Source: Nitrococcus mobilis Nb-231 (lineage in GTDB: Bacteria > Pseudomonadota > Gammaproteobacteria > Nitrococcales > Nitrococcaceae). Taken from it: DNA of 64,000 bases. Both the position numbers and the translations under genes were made by a program. The notes below the pieces were generated by a model. The model did not search any database, was not told the origin of the DNA, and saw only the letters and a program-made list of their open reading frames with translations. Below are positions 36,155 through 45,772 of this stretch, in pieces (the first letter of the stretch is position 1; every line of letters begins with the position of its first letter). Where the stretch lies: contig NZ_CH672427.1 of the NCBI RefSeq assembly GCF_000153205.1, positions 705,857 to 769,856 of the forward strand, written 5' to 3'.

Positions 36155-37148
36155 TTAAGCGCGCGGCGCGCCGGGCGGGTGTCTACTGGGGCGTGTCCTT
36201 GAAGGCAAGCTCCAAGCACAAACTCACCGGTGCGAACAAGCGCACCAACCGCAAGCGCTCCTCGGTCCGTGCCCGGGTGGAGCACATTTTCCGGGTGATC
36301 AAGCGCCAATTCGGTTACACCAAGGTCGCTACAAGGGGCTTGCCAAGAACGCCGCACAGGTGTTCACGCTGATCGGCCTGACGAATCTGTATCTGGTGAG
36401 GAGGCAACTGATGACGAGCTGACAGGCAAACTCCGCCTGCTTGCTCCGAAAAGGGGTTCAGCGGCGTCAAACGGCCCCGTAAATCAGCACTCGGCGGCGG
36501 GAAACCGAGCATTTTTACCCTTCCTCTCGTCAGAGACGAATGCGTTTGACTTCAGCTCGAATAGTTCAGACGTTCCCTAGGATTTCGCAGCCGAGCCATT
36601 GTTATCCAAATCGATCCAGCCACAGACTGATACGGACATCAAAATGAGCAAGCCAATGCCGGAATAGAAAGCTGCAGCACTTCAAATGAAGCATTAGTAA
36701 TTGTGTATCGGCTCACCGGGGTGCAAAGCGCGCCAAATACGACACAAAAGCCTTAAAAATTGAGAGTACTTTATGTCCCTGCTGCATCGGCGCACGCTCA
36801 AACTGAAGCGAAGCGTGGCCATGATTGCCGTTTTTTCCATGGCTACCCCCGCCCTTGCTCACTCGAAGCTAAGCTCGACGACTCCCGGCTGGCCTCCGAG
36901 AAATGAGAAATTACCGGCACTGGCCACGGCAGCCGAACCGCAATCCTCCACACAGCCGCCCCCAGCGGCTCACAATCAAGCGCATCCCACAGCATCGGGC
37001 CAGTTCCAGGTTGATGAAGAAGCCGCCGAGCGGGCGCTGGAGCGGACGCTGGTCGTGCAAGGCGCACTGCTCCTTCCTTTTGGACTGGCCGAAATTCAGC
37101 CCAGCTTCAGCTATACGCGAAGCGAGCTGGATGAGCTGAATCTAGCCC

Positions 37149-38677
37149 TAATACTGCTACCTTAACGAATTCGTTGGCCGACGGATGGCTTGGCACGCCG
37201 CATGGCGGGGCCTGGTGAGCAAGGGATAGGGCTTAGGGCGTCGTTTGACTGCACGGGGTTGTGGCAGGCGTTTTTGCCGGCCTATTGGGGACAACGCCAT
37301 CGCCTGCAGCAATGCGGTGGCAAAAGCTTGCAGTGCCTTTCCAGACAGTAGCAACAGCTGGGAGGCGGCGTTGTTGAGCAATTGTAGCGCCGATTTGAAG
37401 CTGAGTTGGCGCGGGATTTTCTCGAAGCACTGCGCGGCTCGGTTCAAGTTGGCGCGCACGAGATTGTAGGCCAACAAATGAGCCGCGATCTCTTTTCTGA
37501 CCCGCTCTGGGCTCTTGCAGCGCAGCCGCTCCATGGCCATATCGGTTTTGATGCTGCGCAGATCCAACTCGATCGTCCAGCGTGAGCGGTAGTGCTCGGC
37601 CAGGGCGCGGCGGGGGTAGCGTTTGGGGTTCGATAGGGTGGTGACGTAGACGATGCCGTTGACTGCCAGCTCGCGAATGGTCAGCGTCGGCGGCAGCTTG
37701 AGGTAGTCTTGTGCGCTCATCCACACGGGCTTGCGGGGCGGCTTGGCCCATTTAATGAGATGATCCTTGGCGCCGAGTCGCTCGCCGCGGTGCCAATGCG
37801 GCTTTCGCTGGGCATGCTTTTGAAAGAGCCCCTGCACCCCGTGGTGGACCAGCAACGCCATGATCGCGTAGGTGCAGTAGTAGCGGTCGGCGAGTAGCAG
37901 GTCGCCCGGCTGCAGGGTGTGCAGGAGGGTGCTGAACAAAGAGCTCTCTCCGCTGCCCTTGCCCTGATAAGGGCCGAGGGCATAATCGAGCACAGCACCC
38001 GCGCCGAGCGAAATCAGGGCCACGATGCGCACGATGGGAAACCCGAGGCCGGGTTGTTGGTTGCCCTGTTGGGGGAACTCACGCTGATTATCGAGCGTAT
38101 CGGGCATCAGTGCGGTAGTGCCATCGGCGAGCACCACGCGATGGCCACGCCAACCCCAGGCTGAAGGCGCGCGTTGGTGCAGCGTCTGTCCGCTCTCCCG
38201 GACCGCGTTCTCCAAGGGCGCACGGGGCAGGCGTTGGCGGGCTTTGCAATACGGCCCGGTGTTGATGGAATTGGCGCTTTGGCCGCTTTGCAGCCGCTCG
38301 GACAGCACCCGCGCCACCGCGTGTTTGCACGAACCGTCCTGACTGAGCACCTGGAAGAGGAAGGCTTTCAATACCACCAAGGGGGTGAATATCCGATCAC
38401 GCCCGCCGCACGCGCGTTCGGCGAACTGGCTCAACACACGGGTGGATAAAACATCGAAAAACGGCAGTCCGCGCACTTGTAGGAAGGACCTCTTCAAGCG
38501 CTGGATTTGCCATGAGCGGGCGCAGCGAATAGAGTTTTTCATGGCTAGGCTCTCGGGATCGGATGGGAGGGTTTTCTCACAATCAATTCTATCCGAAATG
38601 CTCCGAGAGCCTAGCCTTTAATAATCACACAACTTCATGATCAATATACAATTGTGGTCGTTAAGGTAGCAGTATTA
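37149..38677. mobile_element. IS4-family element, apparently intact
   Basis: Perfect 20-bp terminal inverted repeats are present (37149-37168 and 38658-38677; core TACTGCTACCTTAA). An 11-bp target duplication GAATCTAGCCC flanks it on both sides (37138-37148 and 38678-38688). Length is 1529 bp with one full transposase gene. Together these show a simple, recent insertion. Confidence 0.95.
37157..38542 (-). CDS. IS4-family transposase
   Basis: This 461-aa protein is full length. The IS4-type catalytic core is visible: HRVVLADGTTALMPD (first Asp), GDLLLADRYYCTYA (second Asp) and YRSRWTIELDLRSIKTDMAMERLRCKSPE (the YREK-like glutamate region). The TAG stop lies inside the left terminal repeat. 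It appears competent to move the element. Confidence 0.93.
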   Translation of the reverse strand: MKNSIRCARSWQIQRLKRSFLQVRGLPFFDVLSTRVLSQFAERACGGRDRIFTPLVVLKAFLFQVLSQDGSCKHAVARVLSERLQSGQSANSINTGPYCKARQRLPRAPLENAVRESGQTLHQRAPSAWGWRGHRVVLADGTTALMPDTLDNQREFPQQGNQQPGLGFPIVRIVALISLGAGAVLDYALGPYQGKGSGESSLFSTLLHTLQPGDLLLADRYYCTYAIMALLVHHGVQGLFQKHAQRKPHWHRGERLGAKDHLIKWAKPPRKPVWMSAQDYLKLPPTLTIRELAVNGIVYVTTLSNPKRYPRRALAEHYRSRWTIELDLRSIKTDMAMERLRCKSPERVRKEIAAHLLAYNLVRANLNRAAQCFEKIPRQLSFKSALQLLNNAASQLLLLSGKALQAFATALLQAMALSPIGRQKRLPQPRAVKRRPKPYPLLTRPRHAACQAIRRPTNSLR

Positions 38678-39410
38678 GAATCTAGCCCTCCAACAAGGAA
38701 CCCCGGTTCTCGTAGAACAAGACGTACGGCGCAACATTCTTATCGGGGATCTGTTTCTCCGCATTGGTCTGCCTTTCGACAGCCAGGTGGAATTCGGTAT
38801 TCCTTATCAATACATCGACAGTAAAGTAGTAACCGAAATCAGTGGCATTGGGCCTAATGAGGTCAGCGATTCCAGTTCAAGTTTCGGTGATTTTCGGCTT
38901 GGCTTAGCTAAGGCCTTGCTGCGCGAAGGCCTGTGGTGGCCAAACTTGATTGGTAGGGTGACATGGGATACGGACACCGGTAAAACCAATACCGCCAACC
39001 CACTCGGCAGCGGCTTCAATGAGCTGTCAGGGTCATTGACGGCTACCAAGCGCCAAGATCCCCTGGTTTTCATCGGCAGCCTGTCTTATACGACACGCTT
39101 TGAGAAAAACGGCATCGACCCAGGCGACGAACTCGGCTTTTCGGTGGGGGCGCTCTTGGCCGCTAGCCCAGAGACTTCACTGCGTTTGATTATCAATCAA
39201 TCATTCGTCGATAAGATAAAGGTGGACGGACGGGCGATCGACGGTACGGATCGAGTGATCGCCAGCTTGGGGTTCGGCGCCTCCTCGATCGTTGGCCACG
39301 GCAAATTTCTCGATTTTTCCGCAACGGCGGGCCTCACGGATCAGGCACCTGATTATTCAGTCGGGGTTACCTTAGTTGTCCGTTTCGATGTCCCGAATCT
39401 CTCGTTCTAG

Positions 39411-39713
39411 CTCTGAGGTAGCACCGCTTCGTGGCCACCTGATGCACTGAATTTGATCGCGTGGCAAACTTTCATGTATCACAAGGGGTTACCCGGACCC
39501 GTGTAACCCCTGACCACAACTACACACCTTCATGGGCATGGGCCAAAACCCATACCGAGAAACTCGCGGGTGGATTGAAGTGTAACACCCGGGAAGTAAC
39601 CCCGTAACAATTTTGTCATCTTATCTTCACAGTGTCGCAACAAATCCCTGCCACGCTCTCGCCATCGACAGATTAACAAAACAATAATTTTATTAATTAA
39701 ATCAGGAGGTTGA
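39411..39713. other. Intergenic region before the porin gene
   Basis: An inverted repeat GGGGTTAC...GTAACCCC (39485-39510), with no T tract, may end the barrel transcript. A Pho-box-like sequence lies at 39613-39630. The 40 bases before the start are AT-rich and end in AGGAGGTTGA, a strong ribosome site. Confidence 0.4.
39613..39630 (+). promoter_or_regulatory. Pho-box-like sequence before the phosphate-selective porin
   Basis: TTGTCAT-CTTA-TCTTCAC resembles the PhoB site (two CTGTCAT-like 7-mers separated by 4 bases) at 11 of 18 positions. It lies about 84 bases ahead of the porin start. The porin family and the site agree, but a single near-match can arise by chance. Confidence 0.4.
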
Positions 39714-41045
39714 ATGCTGATCTCTGCAAGATCATTCCTTAGTGGAATGGTACCAATCCTAGGAGGAGTACTTGTCTTCATTGCTGCACATTCCAAAGCG
39801 GCTTCTGTAGAAGACACCTTGCTCAAGAAAGGGATCTTAAACAAAGATGAATGGGCTGAGATTAAAACGGAGCAAGGGAAAGCCCGAGGAGAACAAGAAA
39901 ATGATTCCGAGCCTCAGGAGAGCTTCCCGGTCAAAGTAGAGTATAACCGCCCAGGCTTTAGCATCTCCACCAAAGATGGAAATTGGGAGACGACCATCAA
40001 ATCGCGTTTCCAATTTAGAGCGTCTTATCCCCGAGATGGAGATCCAATATCACCTGATGATTTCAGAGACGAAGACGAAGCCACGTTCAACATTCGTCGG
40101 GCCCGAATAAAAGTCGGTGGGCATGGGTATAGGCCGTGGCTTAAATACTATTTCGAATACGATTGGCCCAGCAATAACCTGCTGGACTGGCGCGCAATGC
40201 TCGAGCGCTTCGAGTGGCTGCAGCTTAAAGTCGGCCAATGGAAAATTGACTACAATCGCGAGCGGGTCGACTCCTCGGGCAAGCAACAGTTCGTCGAGCG
40301 ATCCATTGTCAACCGGGAGTTTACGATCGACCGGCAACAAGGTGTCATGCTGTATGGGCATCTGTTTCCGGGAACATTCGTCGACAGCCGGTATTACGTC
40401 GGCGCATTTACCGGAATGGGCCGAGGAGAAACGAGCAATGATGACGATAGCCTGATGTATATGGCTCGACTGCAATGGAACTTCCTAGGCCGAGATTTAG
40501 AATTTTCTCAAAGCGACGTTGAATATCACGTAAAACCCACAGGCAGCATTGCGGTCGCGGCCGTGACGAACAAGAGCCGCTGCACGCGTTGGTCCTCTAG
40601 TGGCTGTGGAAATCTGGATGGGTTCACGGACCCGGACCTTGCCGAGCCTGGACAATTTCGGGTCAATCAAGCAGTGGAAGAGTTTGCCTTTAAATATCGT
40701 GGACTTTCCATACAGCACGAATTCCATTGGAAGAAAATCAAGGACAAGGTCAACGATACGGAAACCAACATGCGAGGCAGTTATTCCCAGGCGGGTTATT
40801 TCCCTCATTATTTGATCTCGGCCATCCCGAAGCCCTTAGAGGTGGCTTTTCGCTACGCGTTCGTGGATCCGAACACGGATCAATCCAACGATATTCGCCG
40901 GGAGTTCACCGTAGCCCTCAACTGGTTTTTCTCGGGCCATAACAACAAGCTTACTTTTGATGCATCCCGCTTGACCCTCCAGCGCCCCGGCAGCGGTGAT
41001 TTCGATGACAATCGCGCTCGACTGCAATGGGATGTTACCTTTTAA
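39714..41045 (+). CDS. Phosphate-selective (OprO/OprP-like) outer-membrane porin
   Basis: This 443-aa protein has a signal peptide ([22 protein letters not shown]). A short coiled region ([21 protein letters not shown]) precedes the 16-strand barrel, which starts near [23 protein letters not shown]. Family motifs are [44 protein letters not shown] and a C-terminal [11 protein letters not shown]. OprP/OprO form trimers that take up phosphate or pyrophosphate. Strong ribosome site AGGAGG. The 3' end overlaps recQ by 11 bases, convergent. Confidence 0.9.
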   Translation: MLISARSFLSGMVPILGGVLVFIAAHSKAASVEDTLLKKGILNKDEWAEIKTEQGKARGEQENDSEPQESFPVKVEYNRPGFSISTKDGNWETTIKSRFQFRASYPRDGDPISPDDFRDEDEATFNIRRARIKVGGHGYRPWLKYYFEYDWPSNNLLDWRAMLERFEWLQLKVGQWKIDYNRERVDSSGKQQFVERSIVNREFTIDRQQGVMLYGHLFPGTFVDSRYYVGAFTGMGRGETSNDDDSLMYMARLQWNFLGRDLEFSQSDVEYHVKPTGSIAVAAVTNKSRCTRWSSSGCGNLDGFTDPDLAEPGQFRVNQAVEEFAFKYRGLSIQHEFHWKKIKDKVNDTETNMRGSYSQAGYFPHYLISAIPKPLEVAFRYAFVDPNTDQSNDIRREFTVALNWFFSGHNNKLTFDASRLTLQRPGSGDFDDNRARLQWDVTF

Positions 41046-42882
41046 GGTTGCCTGTACTCTTATATTTTTGTCCAACCGCATTCACCGAATCAGCGCCATG
41101 CACGGCGATGACCTGCATAAAAGGCGCACCGTAGGCCGCCAGTTTCTTTTGGCCGACGCCACTGAGCGCCAGAAACTCGGCGTCGCTGGCCGGACGACGA
41201 GCGACCATCTCCAACAAGGTGGTGTCGGGGAAAATGACGTATCCGGGAACGCCCTGTTCAGCGGCGAGTTGTTTGCGTAGCGCACGCAGTGCCTCCCATA
41301 GCGGTGTAGCCTCAGCGGCGATCTCAGTGTGGCGTTTGATCCGAGCGCTTGGCCGGTGCGCTTTACGATCACGGCGCAAGCGCAAGGCTTGCTCGCCGCG
41401 CAACAACGGCCGTGCCCGCTCGTCGAGACGCAGACCACCGTAGCCGACCAAGTCGACGTCGAGATAGCCGTAGGCCACCAACTGCCGGATCAGCGAACCC
41501 CATTGTCGGGGGCTAAAATCCGCACCGATGCCGAACGTCGATAACTGCGTATGGCCGAATCGCGCGGCCCGCTCGTCACGCTCGCCGCGCAGATGAGCGA
41601 TCAAGTATTGAGCGCCGAAGCGCTGACCGGTCCGATAGACTGCGGACAAAAGCTTGCGTGCCGCCTCGGTTGCATCCCAGGTCTCAGGCGGCGCAAGGCA
41701 GGTATCACAGTTACCGCAGGCCGTTCGCGGCTGTTCGCCGAAGTAGCGCAACAAATGAAGGCGGCGGCAGCTACAGATTTCGCAGTACGCCAGCATCGCA
41801 TCCAGCTTGTGACGTTCGATGCGTTTACGCCCCTCGCTCGATTCGGATTGTTCGATCATCCGGCGGCGCTGAACCACGTCGGCGAGGCCGTAGAGCAGCC
41901 ACGCATTCGCCGGCCGGCCGTCGCGCCCGGCGCGGCCGGTTTCCTGATAATAGCCCTCGATGCTCGCCGGTAAATCCAAGTGTGCGACAAAACGCACGTC
42001 GGGCTTGTCGATGCCCATACCGAAGGCGACCGTCGCGACGACCACCAGGGCCTCTTCGCGCGCGAAACGGCGCTGGTGTGCGGCGCGCGCCGCGTGGTCG
42101 AGCCCGGCATGATACGGCAGCGCGGCGATGCCTTGCTCGCGCAGCCACGCCGCCGTTTGCTCGACCTTGTTACGCGACAGGCAGTACACGATGCCCGCCT
42201 CGTTGGCATGCTCTTCAGCTATGAAACGCAACAGCTGCGCACGGCCACCGCCGCGCTCGGCCACACGATAGCAGATGTTGGGCCGATCGAAACTGTGAAT
42301 GAACTGCCGCGCCTCGTGCAAACGCAGACGTTCGACGATTTCACACCGCGTCGGCCCATCGGCGGTCGCCGTCAACGCAATGCGCGGCGTATCCGCGAAG
42401 CGCTCGGCCAACGCCGCCAGTTGCAGGTATTCCGGCCGGAAGTCGTGGCCCCATTGCGAGACGCAATGCGCTTCGTCGATCGCAAATAACGCGATCTCGC
42501 AGCGGTTGAGCAAATCGAGACAGCGCGGCTGCAGCAACCGTTCCGGGGCGATGTACACCAGATCCAGCGCACCGACGAGCATTTGTTGTTCGACAGCGCG
42601 CTGCTCAGCCGCGCTGAGGCTGGAGTTCAGGTATGCCGCGGCAACGCCCGCCTGACGCAGCGCCGCAACCTGATCGGCCATCAACGCGATCAACGGCGAG
42701 ACGACCACACCGCAGCCTGGGCGCAGCAGTGCCGGGATCTGGTAACACAGTGATTTACCCCCGCCGGTCGGCATCAGCACCAACGCGTCGGTGCCACGCG
42801 TGAGCGTTTCGATGATGGCTTGCTGGCTGCCGCGAAACGCATCGAAGCCGAATGTTGTTTTCAGGATCGATTCAGGTGTCAT
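41035..42882 (-). CDS. recQ: ATP-dependent DNA helicase RecQ
   Basis: This 615-aa protein is a 3'-5' helicase acting in recombination and repair. Walker A is [14 protein letters not shown], the DEAH motif is [18 protein letters not shown], and helicase motif VI is in [10 protein letters not shown]. The zinc-binding cysteines are [15 protein letters not shown] and CGNCDTC, followed by the winged helix and one HRDC-type domain at the end. I use ATG 42882 (MTPESILK); the frame extends 14 codons upstream but these are not family-like. The ribosome site is weak. Confidence 0.95.
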   Translation of the reverse strand: MTPESILKTTFGFDAFRGSQQAIIETLTRGTDALVLMPTGGGKSLCYQIPALLRPGCGVVVSPLIALMADQVAALRQAGVAAAYLNSSLSAAEQRAVEQQMLVGALDLVYIAPERLLQPRCLDLLNRCEIALFAIDEAHCVSQWGHDFRPEYLQLAALAERFADTPRIALTATADGPTRCEIVERLRLHEARQFIHSFDRPNICYRVAERGGGRAQLLRFIAEEHANEAGIVYCLSRNKVEQTAAWLREQGIAALPYHAGLDHAARAAHQRRFAREEALVVVATVAFGMGIDKPDVRFVAHLDLPASIEGYYQETGRAGRDGRPANAWLLYGLADVVQRRRMIEQSESSEGRKRIERHKLDAMLAYCEICSCRRLHLLRYFGEQPRTACGNCDTCLAPPETWDATEAARKLLSAVYRTGQRFGAQYLIAHLRGERDERAARFGHTQLSTFGIGADFSPRQWGSLIRQLVAYGYLDVDLVGYGGLRLDERARPLLRGEQALRLRRDRKAHRPSARIKRHTEIAAEATPLWEALRALRKQLAAEQGVPGYVIFPDTTLLEMVARRPASDAEFLALSGVGQKKLAAYGAPFMQVIAVHGADSVNAVGQKYKSTGNLKR

Positions 42883-43124
42883 GTCATTATTGTGGCCTGA
42901 ACAGCAATCGGCCGAGGTTAGCATGGCTGGCGGCTTGGGTTGCCAATAGCAGGTAGGAGCGCAGAGTTTTGGCGATTCGAATGCAGCCTCAAGCTATATG
43001 GGCAGCATGGGTCTCGTGACCTCGACTCCGCCTGCGAACCTTGCCTTGGGAGTTGACTTCGTAAGCCGCCGATCAGGGGGGCGCTATGATTTCTGCGTCG
43101 CATGCATACGGCTTGGAGGGGAAT

Positions 43125-43388
43125 ATGACTGACGTCAAATCGAGCATCAAGGGGCGGGAGTTCATGCACTGCAACTGCGCCTACGGCTGTCTCCCTGCCA
43201 GTTCAATGCGCTCCCCACCCACAGCGACTGCCAAGCGGTGGTCGGCAGCGCACTGGAAGTGGCCCTGCGGTGTGACCGCCTGATCGTGGGTACGCTCGTC
43301 GCCACGCTCACCGTGATCGCGTGGGTGGAATTCGCTCTCCTCGGGGCCACGTTCGGCCAGTGGGCGTTGGAGCGCAGCCTCCTCCTAT
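43125..43388 (+). pseudogene. Fused remnants of a DUF1326 gene and a DUF2182 gene
   Basis: A good ribosome site (GGAGGGG) precedes ATG 43125. The reading MTDVKSSIKGREFMHCNCAYGC is a DUF1326 start. A 2-bp insertion then shifts the frame, and in another frame one reads CQFNALPTHSDCQAVVGSALEV. This runs directly into ALRCDRLIVGTLVATLTVIAWVEFALLG, which looks like the first membrane segment of a DUF2182 protein. The two families normally lie next to each other, so an internal deletion joined them. The remnant stops at 43388. Confidence 0.6.
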
Positions 43389-43478
43389 GACAAGGGCGAC
43401 GGCCATTGCCGGCGAGCGCCGCCTTGCGCGGGCACCGGCCTGGGGTTCTATAAGTGCCAAGTAGGGCGGGGCACTACA

Positions 43479-44468
43479 CTAGCCGGCCACGATCGTGTTG
43501 CGGCCGATCTGTTTGGCCCAGTACAGCCGGTCGTCGGCTAGCTTGATGAGGGCAAAACAGCTGCTGTCGTGTTCGCTGATACCACCCCGCTCGCCCAGCG
43601 CGCGGCGGGCTTCACGCAGGTCGGCTACGCCCATCGACAAGGTAACCGGGATGCTCACGCCGTCGAACTCAAAGGGCTCGGAGTCGACGTGCTTCCGCAA
43701 GCTCTCCGCTACCACCACTGCGGTACTCTTGCTGCGCTCGGGCAGCAGCGCTACAAACTCCTCACCGCCGTACCGGGCGAAAATATCATCGGGGTGGGTA
43801 TGACGCTTAATGTGCTGGGCAACTTGCTTGAGGACATGATCACCGGCCAGGTGGCCATAGCTGTCGTTGATCAGCTTAAAATAATCGATGTCGCATAGGA
43901 TCAGCGCCAGGTCGCGCTCGTAACGTACCGATCGACCCACCACGCGTGCCATTTCCTTGAGAAAATAATATTTATTATAGACTTGGGTTAACCCATCGAT
44001 CGTCGTCAACCGATAAATTTCCTCATGGTAGCTCGCTTCAATGTTGCTACCAGTCAAGAATTTGAGGATCGTCCGACCGATTTTGACCTGATCGCCGTCG
44101 GCGAGCGGGTGTTCGCGCACGGCGCAATCGTTGACGTACGTACCATTGGTCGACTCGAGATCGCGTATCACGAAGCGACCCTCGTGGCCCTCGATGACGG
44201 CGTGCTTGCGGGAGATGGCGTCCTCGTCAATCTGGATGTCGGCCTGATTGGAGCGGCCGACGAGCATCGAGGCCTGGAGCAGAGCGTACTTTTTACCCAG
44301 ATCGATTCCGTTGATCACAACGAGGCAGGCGTTTTGCCACGGGGAGTCGCCCGGCGGCACCTTGCCGACGGTCGTAACCACCGTACAGTCATTACCTGGC
44401 TCGCGTTCGAAGCTATCCGATCCAGCTCGATCGTCAGGAGGGCGCGACACGTGTAGTACCCCTGTCAC
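43479..44468 (-). CDS. FHA-GGDEF diguanylate cyclase
   Basis: This 329-aa cytoplasmic protein has a forkhead-associated domain at about residues 60-138 (MLVGRSN...DEDAISRKHAVIEG...STNGTYVN), which binds phospho-threonine. A GGDEF domain follows from about 155, with the active-site motif RYGGEEFVALLP (about 232-243) and the binding residues LCDIDYFKLINDSYGHLAGD. It makes cyclic di-GMP from GTP. The RxxD inhibitory site is not present before the GGEEF motif, so product feedback by that route is unlikely. It stands alone. Confidence 0.93.
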   Translation of the reverse strand: MTGVLHVSRPPDDRAGSDSFEREPGNDCTVVTTVGKVPPGDSPWQNACLVVINGIDLGKKYALLQASMLVGRSNQADIQIDEDAISRKHAVIEGHEGRFVIRDLESTNGTYVNDCAVREHPLADGDQVKIGRTILKFLTGSNIEASYHEEIYRLTTIDGLTQVYNKYYFLKEMARVVGRSVRYERDLALILCDIDYFKLINDSYGHLAGDHVLKQVAQHIKRHTHPDDIFARYGGEEFVALLPERSKSTAVVVAESLRKHVDSEPFEFDGVSIPVTLSMGVADLREARRALGERGGISEHDSSCFALIKLADDRLYWAKQIGRNTIVAG

Positions 44469-44582
44469 GAAGCGGGCTCTTGTCCCTGGAGCAGGTGGCG
44501 AATAGCAAGGGATTCACCACTCCCGATTAAACCAAATAACAGCTCGAAATACTAACGGCATCATCAGTACTTACCTCGTTGG

Positions 44583-45584
44583 TTACTCCTTTAAGAGCGC
44601 CCCGGCCGCGTTTTCCTCGAACGCGCCGGCCTCCTCGATATACCCCTGCACCGTCGCGTCATGCCGCCAGCCGCCTTGCCGTTTGATGTCGCGGAAATCG
44701 GCGCCGGCGCGATAGGCGCTGGTCGCCAAGCCCCGTCGCAGGCTGTGACTGCTCAGCTTGGTGACATCGGGCAACCCCGCCTCGGCGGCCCGGACCGCGA
44801 GAATGCTGTTGACACTACCCGCCGTCAAAGCCGCCGCGCCGATTCCACCCCAGCGGTTGATACGCCGGAACAACGGACCGCGCTCAATCGCGGCGGCCGT
44901 GAGCCAGCGTTGCAGGACCGTAGCCGGACAACAGATCCCCCCGCCGTAAGGGATTGCTTTCGAAAACCCTTCGCCGCTCGGATCGGTCTTGGAACGCGGC
45001 AGTGTGATCCGCAGACCTTCGCGCTCCCAAGATAAGTTCGAAACGGTGAGCCCCACCAACTCCCGGCGGCGGAACGCACCGAAATAACCCGTCTGCAACA
45101 AAGCGCTATCGCGTAGCGCCGCCAGCGTCCCCGTCTCGGCAAGCCGCATCACGATGCGTTGTACATCCTCCAGGGACAGCGCCTTGGCTTGTTGGCGTGG
45201 CCGCCCGTGCACACGCGCAATACCACGCAGGGTCTTACGCACGGTCGGGGCCGCCGCCGGGTCGGCAAAGCCCTGGAAACGGTGCCACTGCGACAGCGCC
45301 GTCAGACGCAGACCGAGCGTGCGCGGATTTAACTGCTCGGCAAAAGTGAGCAGGTAGCGCACCACCATCGCCGCATCGCAGGGTAATACTCCGCCCCAGG
45401 CCAGGAAATGACGAATCGCCGAGCGGTAGGCGCGCCGAGTGTTATCGGCGGTAGCGGCAGCGAGAAACCGCTGGTGCTGCTGCGCGAGTTGCGCGGGGGT
45501 TGCGAGTGTACCACCGGTACGGCTGGGTGGCGCACCGAATCCAGCCAACCCGGTAGCGCCCTCCATTTTCTTACTCTTTGCCAT
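44583..45584 (-). CDS. Tyrosine-type site-specific recombinase
   Basis: This 333-aa protein has an N-terminal SAM-like core-binding domain (AATADNTRRAYRSAIRHFLAWGG, residues 35-110) and a catalytic domain. Active-site residues seen are the arginine in YFGAFRRRELVG, the HxLRR in SSHSLRRGLATSAYRAG, the Trp/His region QGGWRHDATVQGYIE and the tyrosine in it. It pairs with the divergent KfrA-like gene, a combination known on mobile islands. The best start is ATG 45584. Confidence 0.9.
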   Translation of the reverse strand: MAKSKKMEGATGLAGFGAPPSRTGGTLATPAQLAQQHQRFLAAATADNTRRAYRSAIRHFLAWGGVLPCDAAMVVRYLLTFAEQLNPRTLGLRLTALSQWHRFQGFADPAAAPTVRKTLRGIARVHGRPRQQAKALSLEDVQRIVMRLAETGTLAALRDSALLQTGYFGAFRRRELVGLTVSNLSWEREGLRITLPRSKTDPSGEGFSKAIPYGGGICCPATVLQRWLTAAAIERGPLFRRINRWGGIGAAALTAGSVNSILAVRAAEAGLPDVTKLSSHSLRRGLATSAYRAGADFRDIKRQGGWRHDATVQGYIEEAGAFEENAAGALLKE

Positions 45585-45716
45585 CGGCAATCGCTCTTTG
45601 AGGCGCGTCCATACCGAAGGTTACAACTTTTCTCATGAGCGCGGGAGGTTAACAGACGATAATGTTATTTATCGAAAGTTAATTTCAGAAGTAAATCGTG
45701 ATTATCAATTCATAAT

Positions 45717-45752
45717 AATTACATTATATTACGTATTACGTAATATGTAATT
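45717..45752. promoter_or_regulatory. Nested palindrome, probable operator of the KfrA-like repressor
   Basis: Outer arms AATTACAT (45717-45724) and ATGTAATT (45745-45752) are perfect complements. Between them lies a 17-base palindrome ATTACGTA-T-TACGTAAT (45728-45744), with an ATTACGT direct repeat inside. It sits in the divergent intergenic region 21 bases before the KfrA-like start. KfrA-type proteins repress their own promoters at such sites. Confidence 0.65.
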
Positions 45753-45772
45753 ATATTGTTGGAGAATCCACG

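Larger units (their letters stand above)
33362..36422 (+). pseudogene. IS5-family transposase, split by the nested element and frameshifted
   Basis: The 5' part (33362 to 34046) encodes the N-terminal and central region including GDKGY with the second DDE aspartate. The 3' part resumes at 36159 and continues VYWGVSLKASSKHKL, then RARVEHIFRVIKRQFGYTKV, to the stop at 36422. Joining the parts across one TTAA restores the frame as DNTLKRAARRAGVYW. After TKV one base is missing (AAGGTCGCTACAAG where GGTGCGC is expected), so the 3' end is also frameshifted. It cannot encode an active enzyme. Confidence 0.9.
33294..36576. mobile_element. IS5-family element, interrupted by a nested IS1634-like element
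   Basis: Terminal repeats match: the left end GGAGGCTCTGAACTATTC and the reverse complement of the right end GGAACGTCTGAACTATTC differ at only a few positions. A 4-bp target duplication CTAG lies on both sides (33290-33293 and 36577-36580), as expected for the IS5 group. Without the nested insert the element is about 1.2 kb, normal for the family. It lies between the regulator and the second barrel gene. Confidence 0.9.
36773..39410 (+). pseudogene. Outer-membrane beta-barrel gene, copy 2, split by an IS4-family element
   Basis: The gene is a close paralogue of the copy at 30764. The 5' part (36773-37148) ends in ELDELNLAL and the 3' part (38689-39410) resumes QQGTP, giving a continuous 365-aa frame once the element and one 11-bp duplication are removed. 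The signal peptide, Pro/Ala linker and acidic helix are the same, and the end DVPNLSF keeps the C-terminal phenylalanine. No other break is seen, so the insertion looks recent. As it stands, the first part ends in a stop just inside the element. Confidence 0.9.

Noticed and set aside
33294-36576. A composite transposon
   Set aside because: The two elements are of different families and one lies inside the other with its own target duplication; no cargo is carried.
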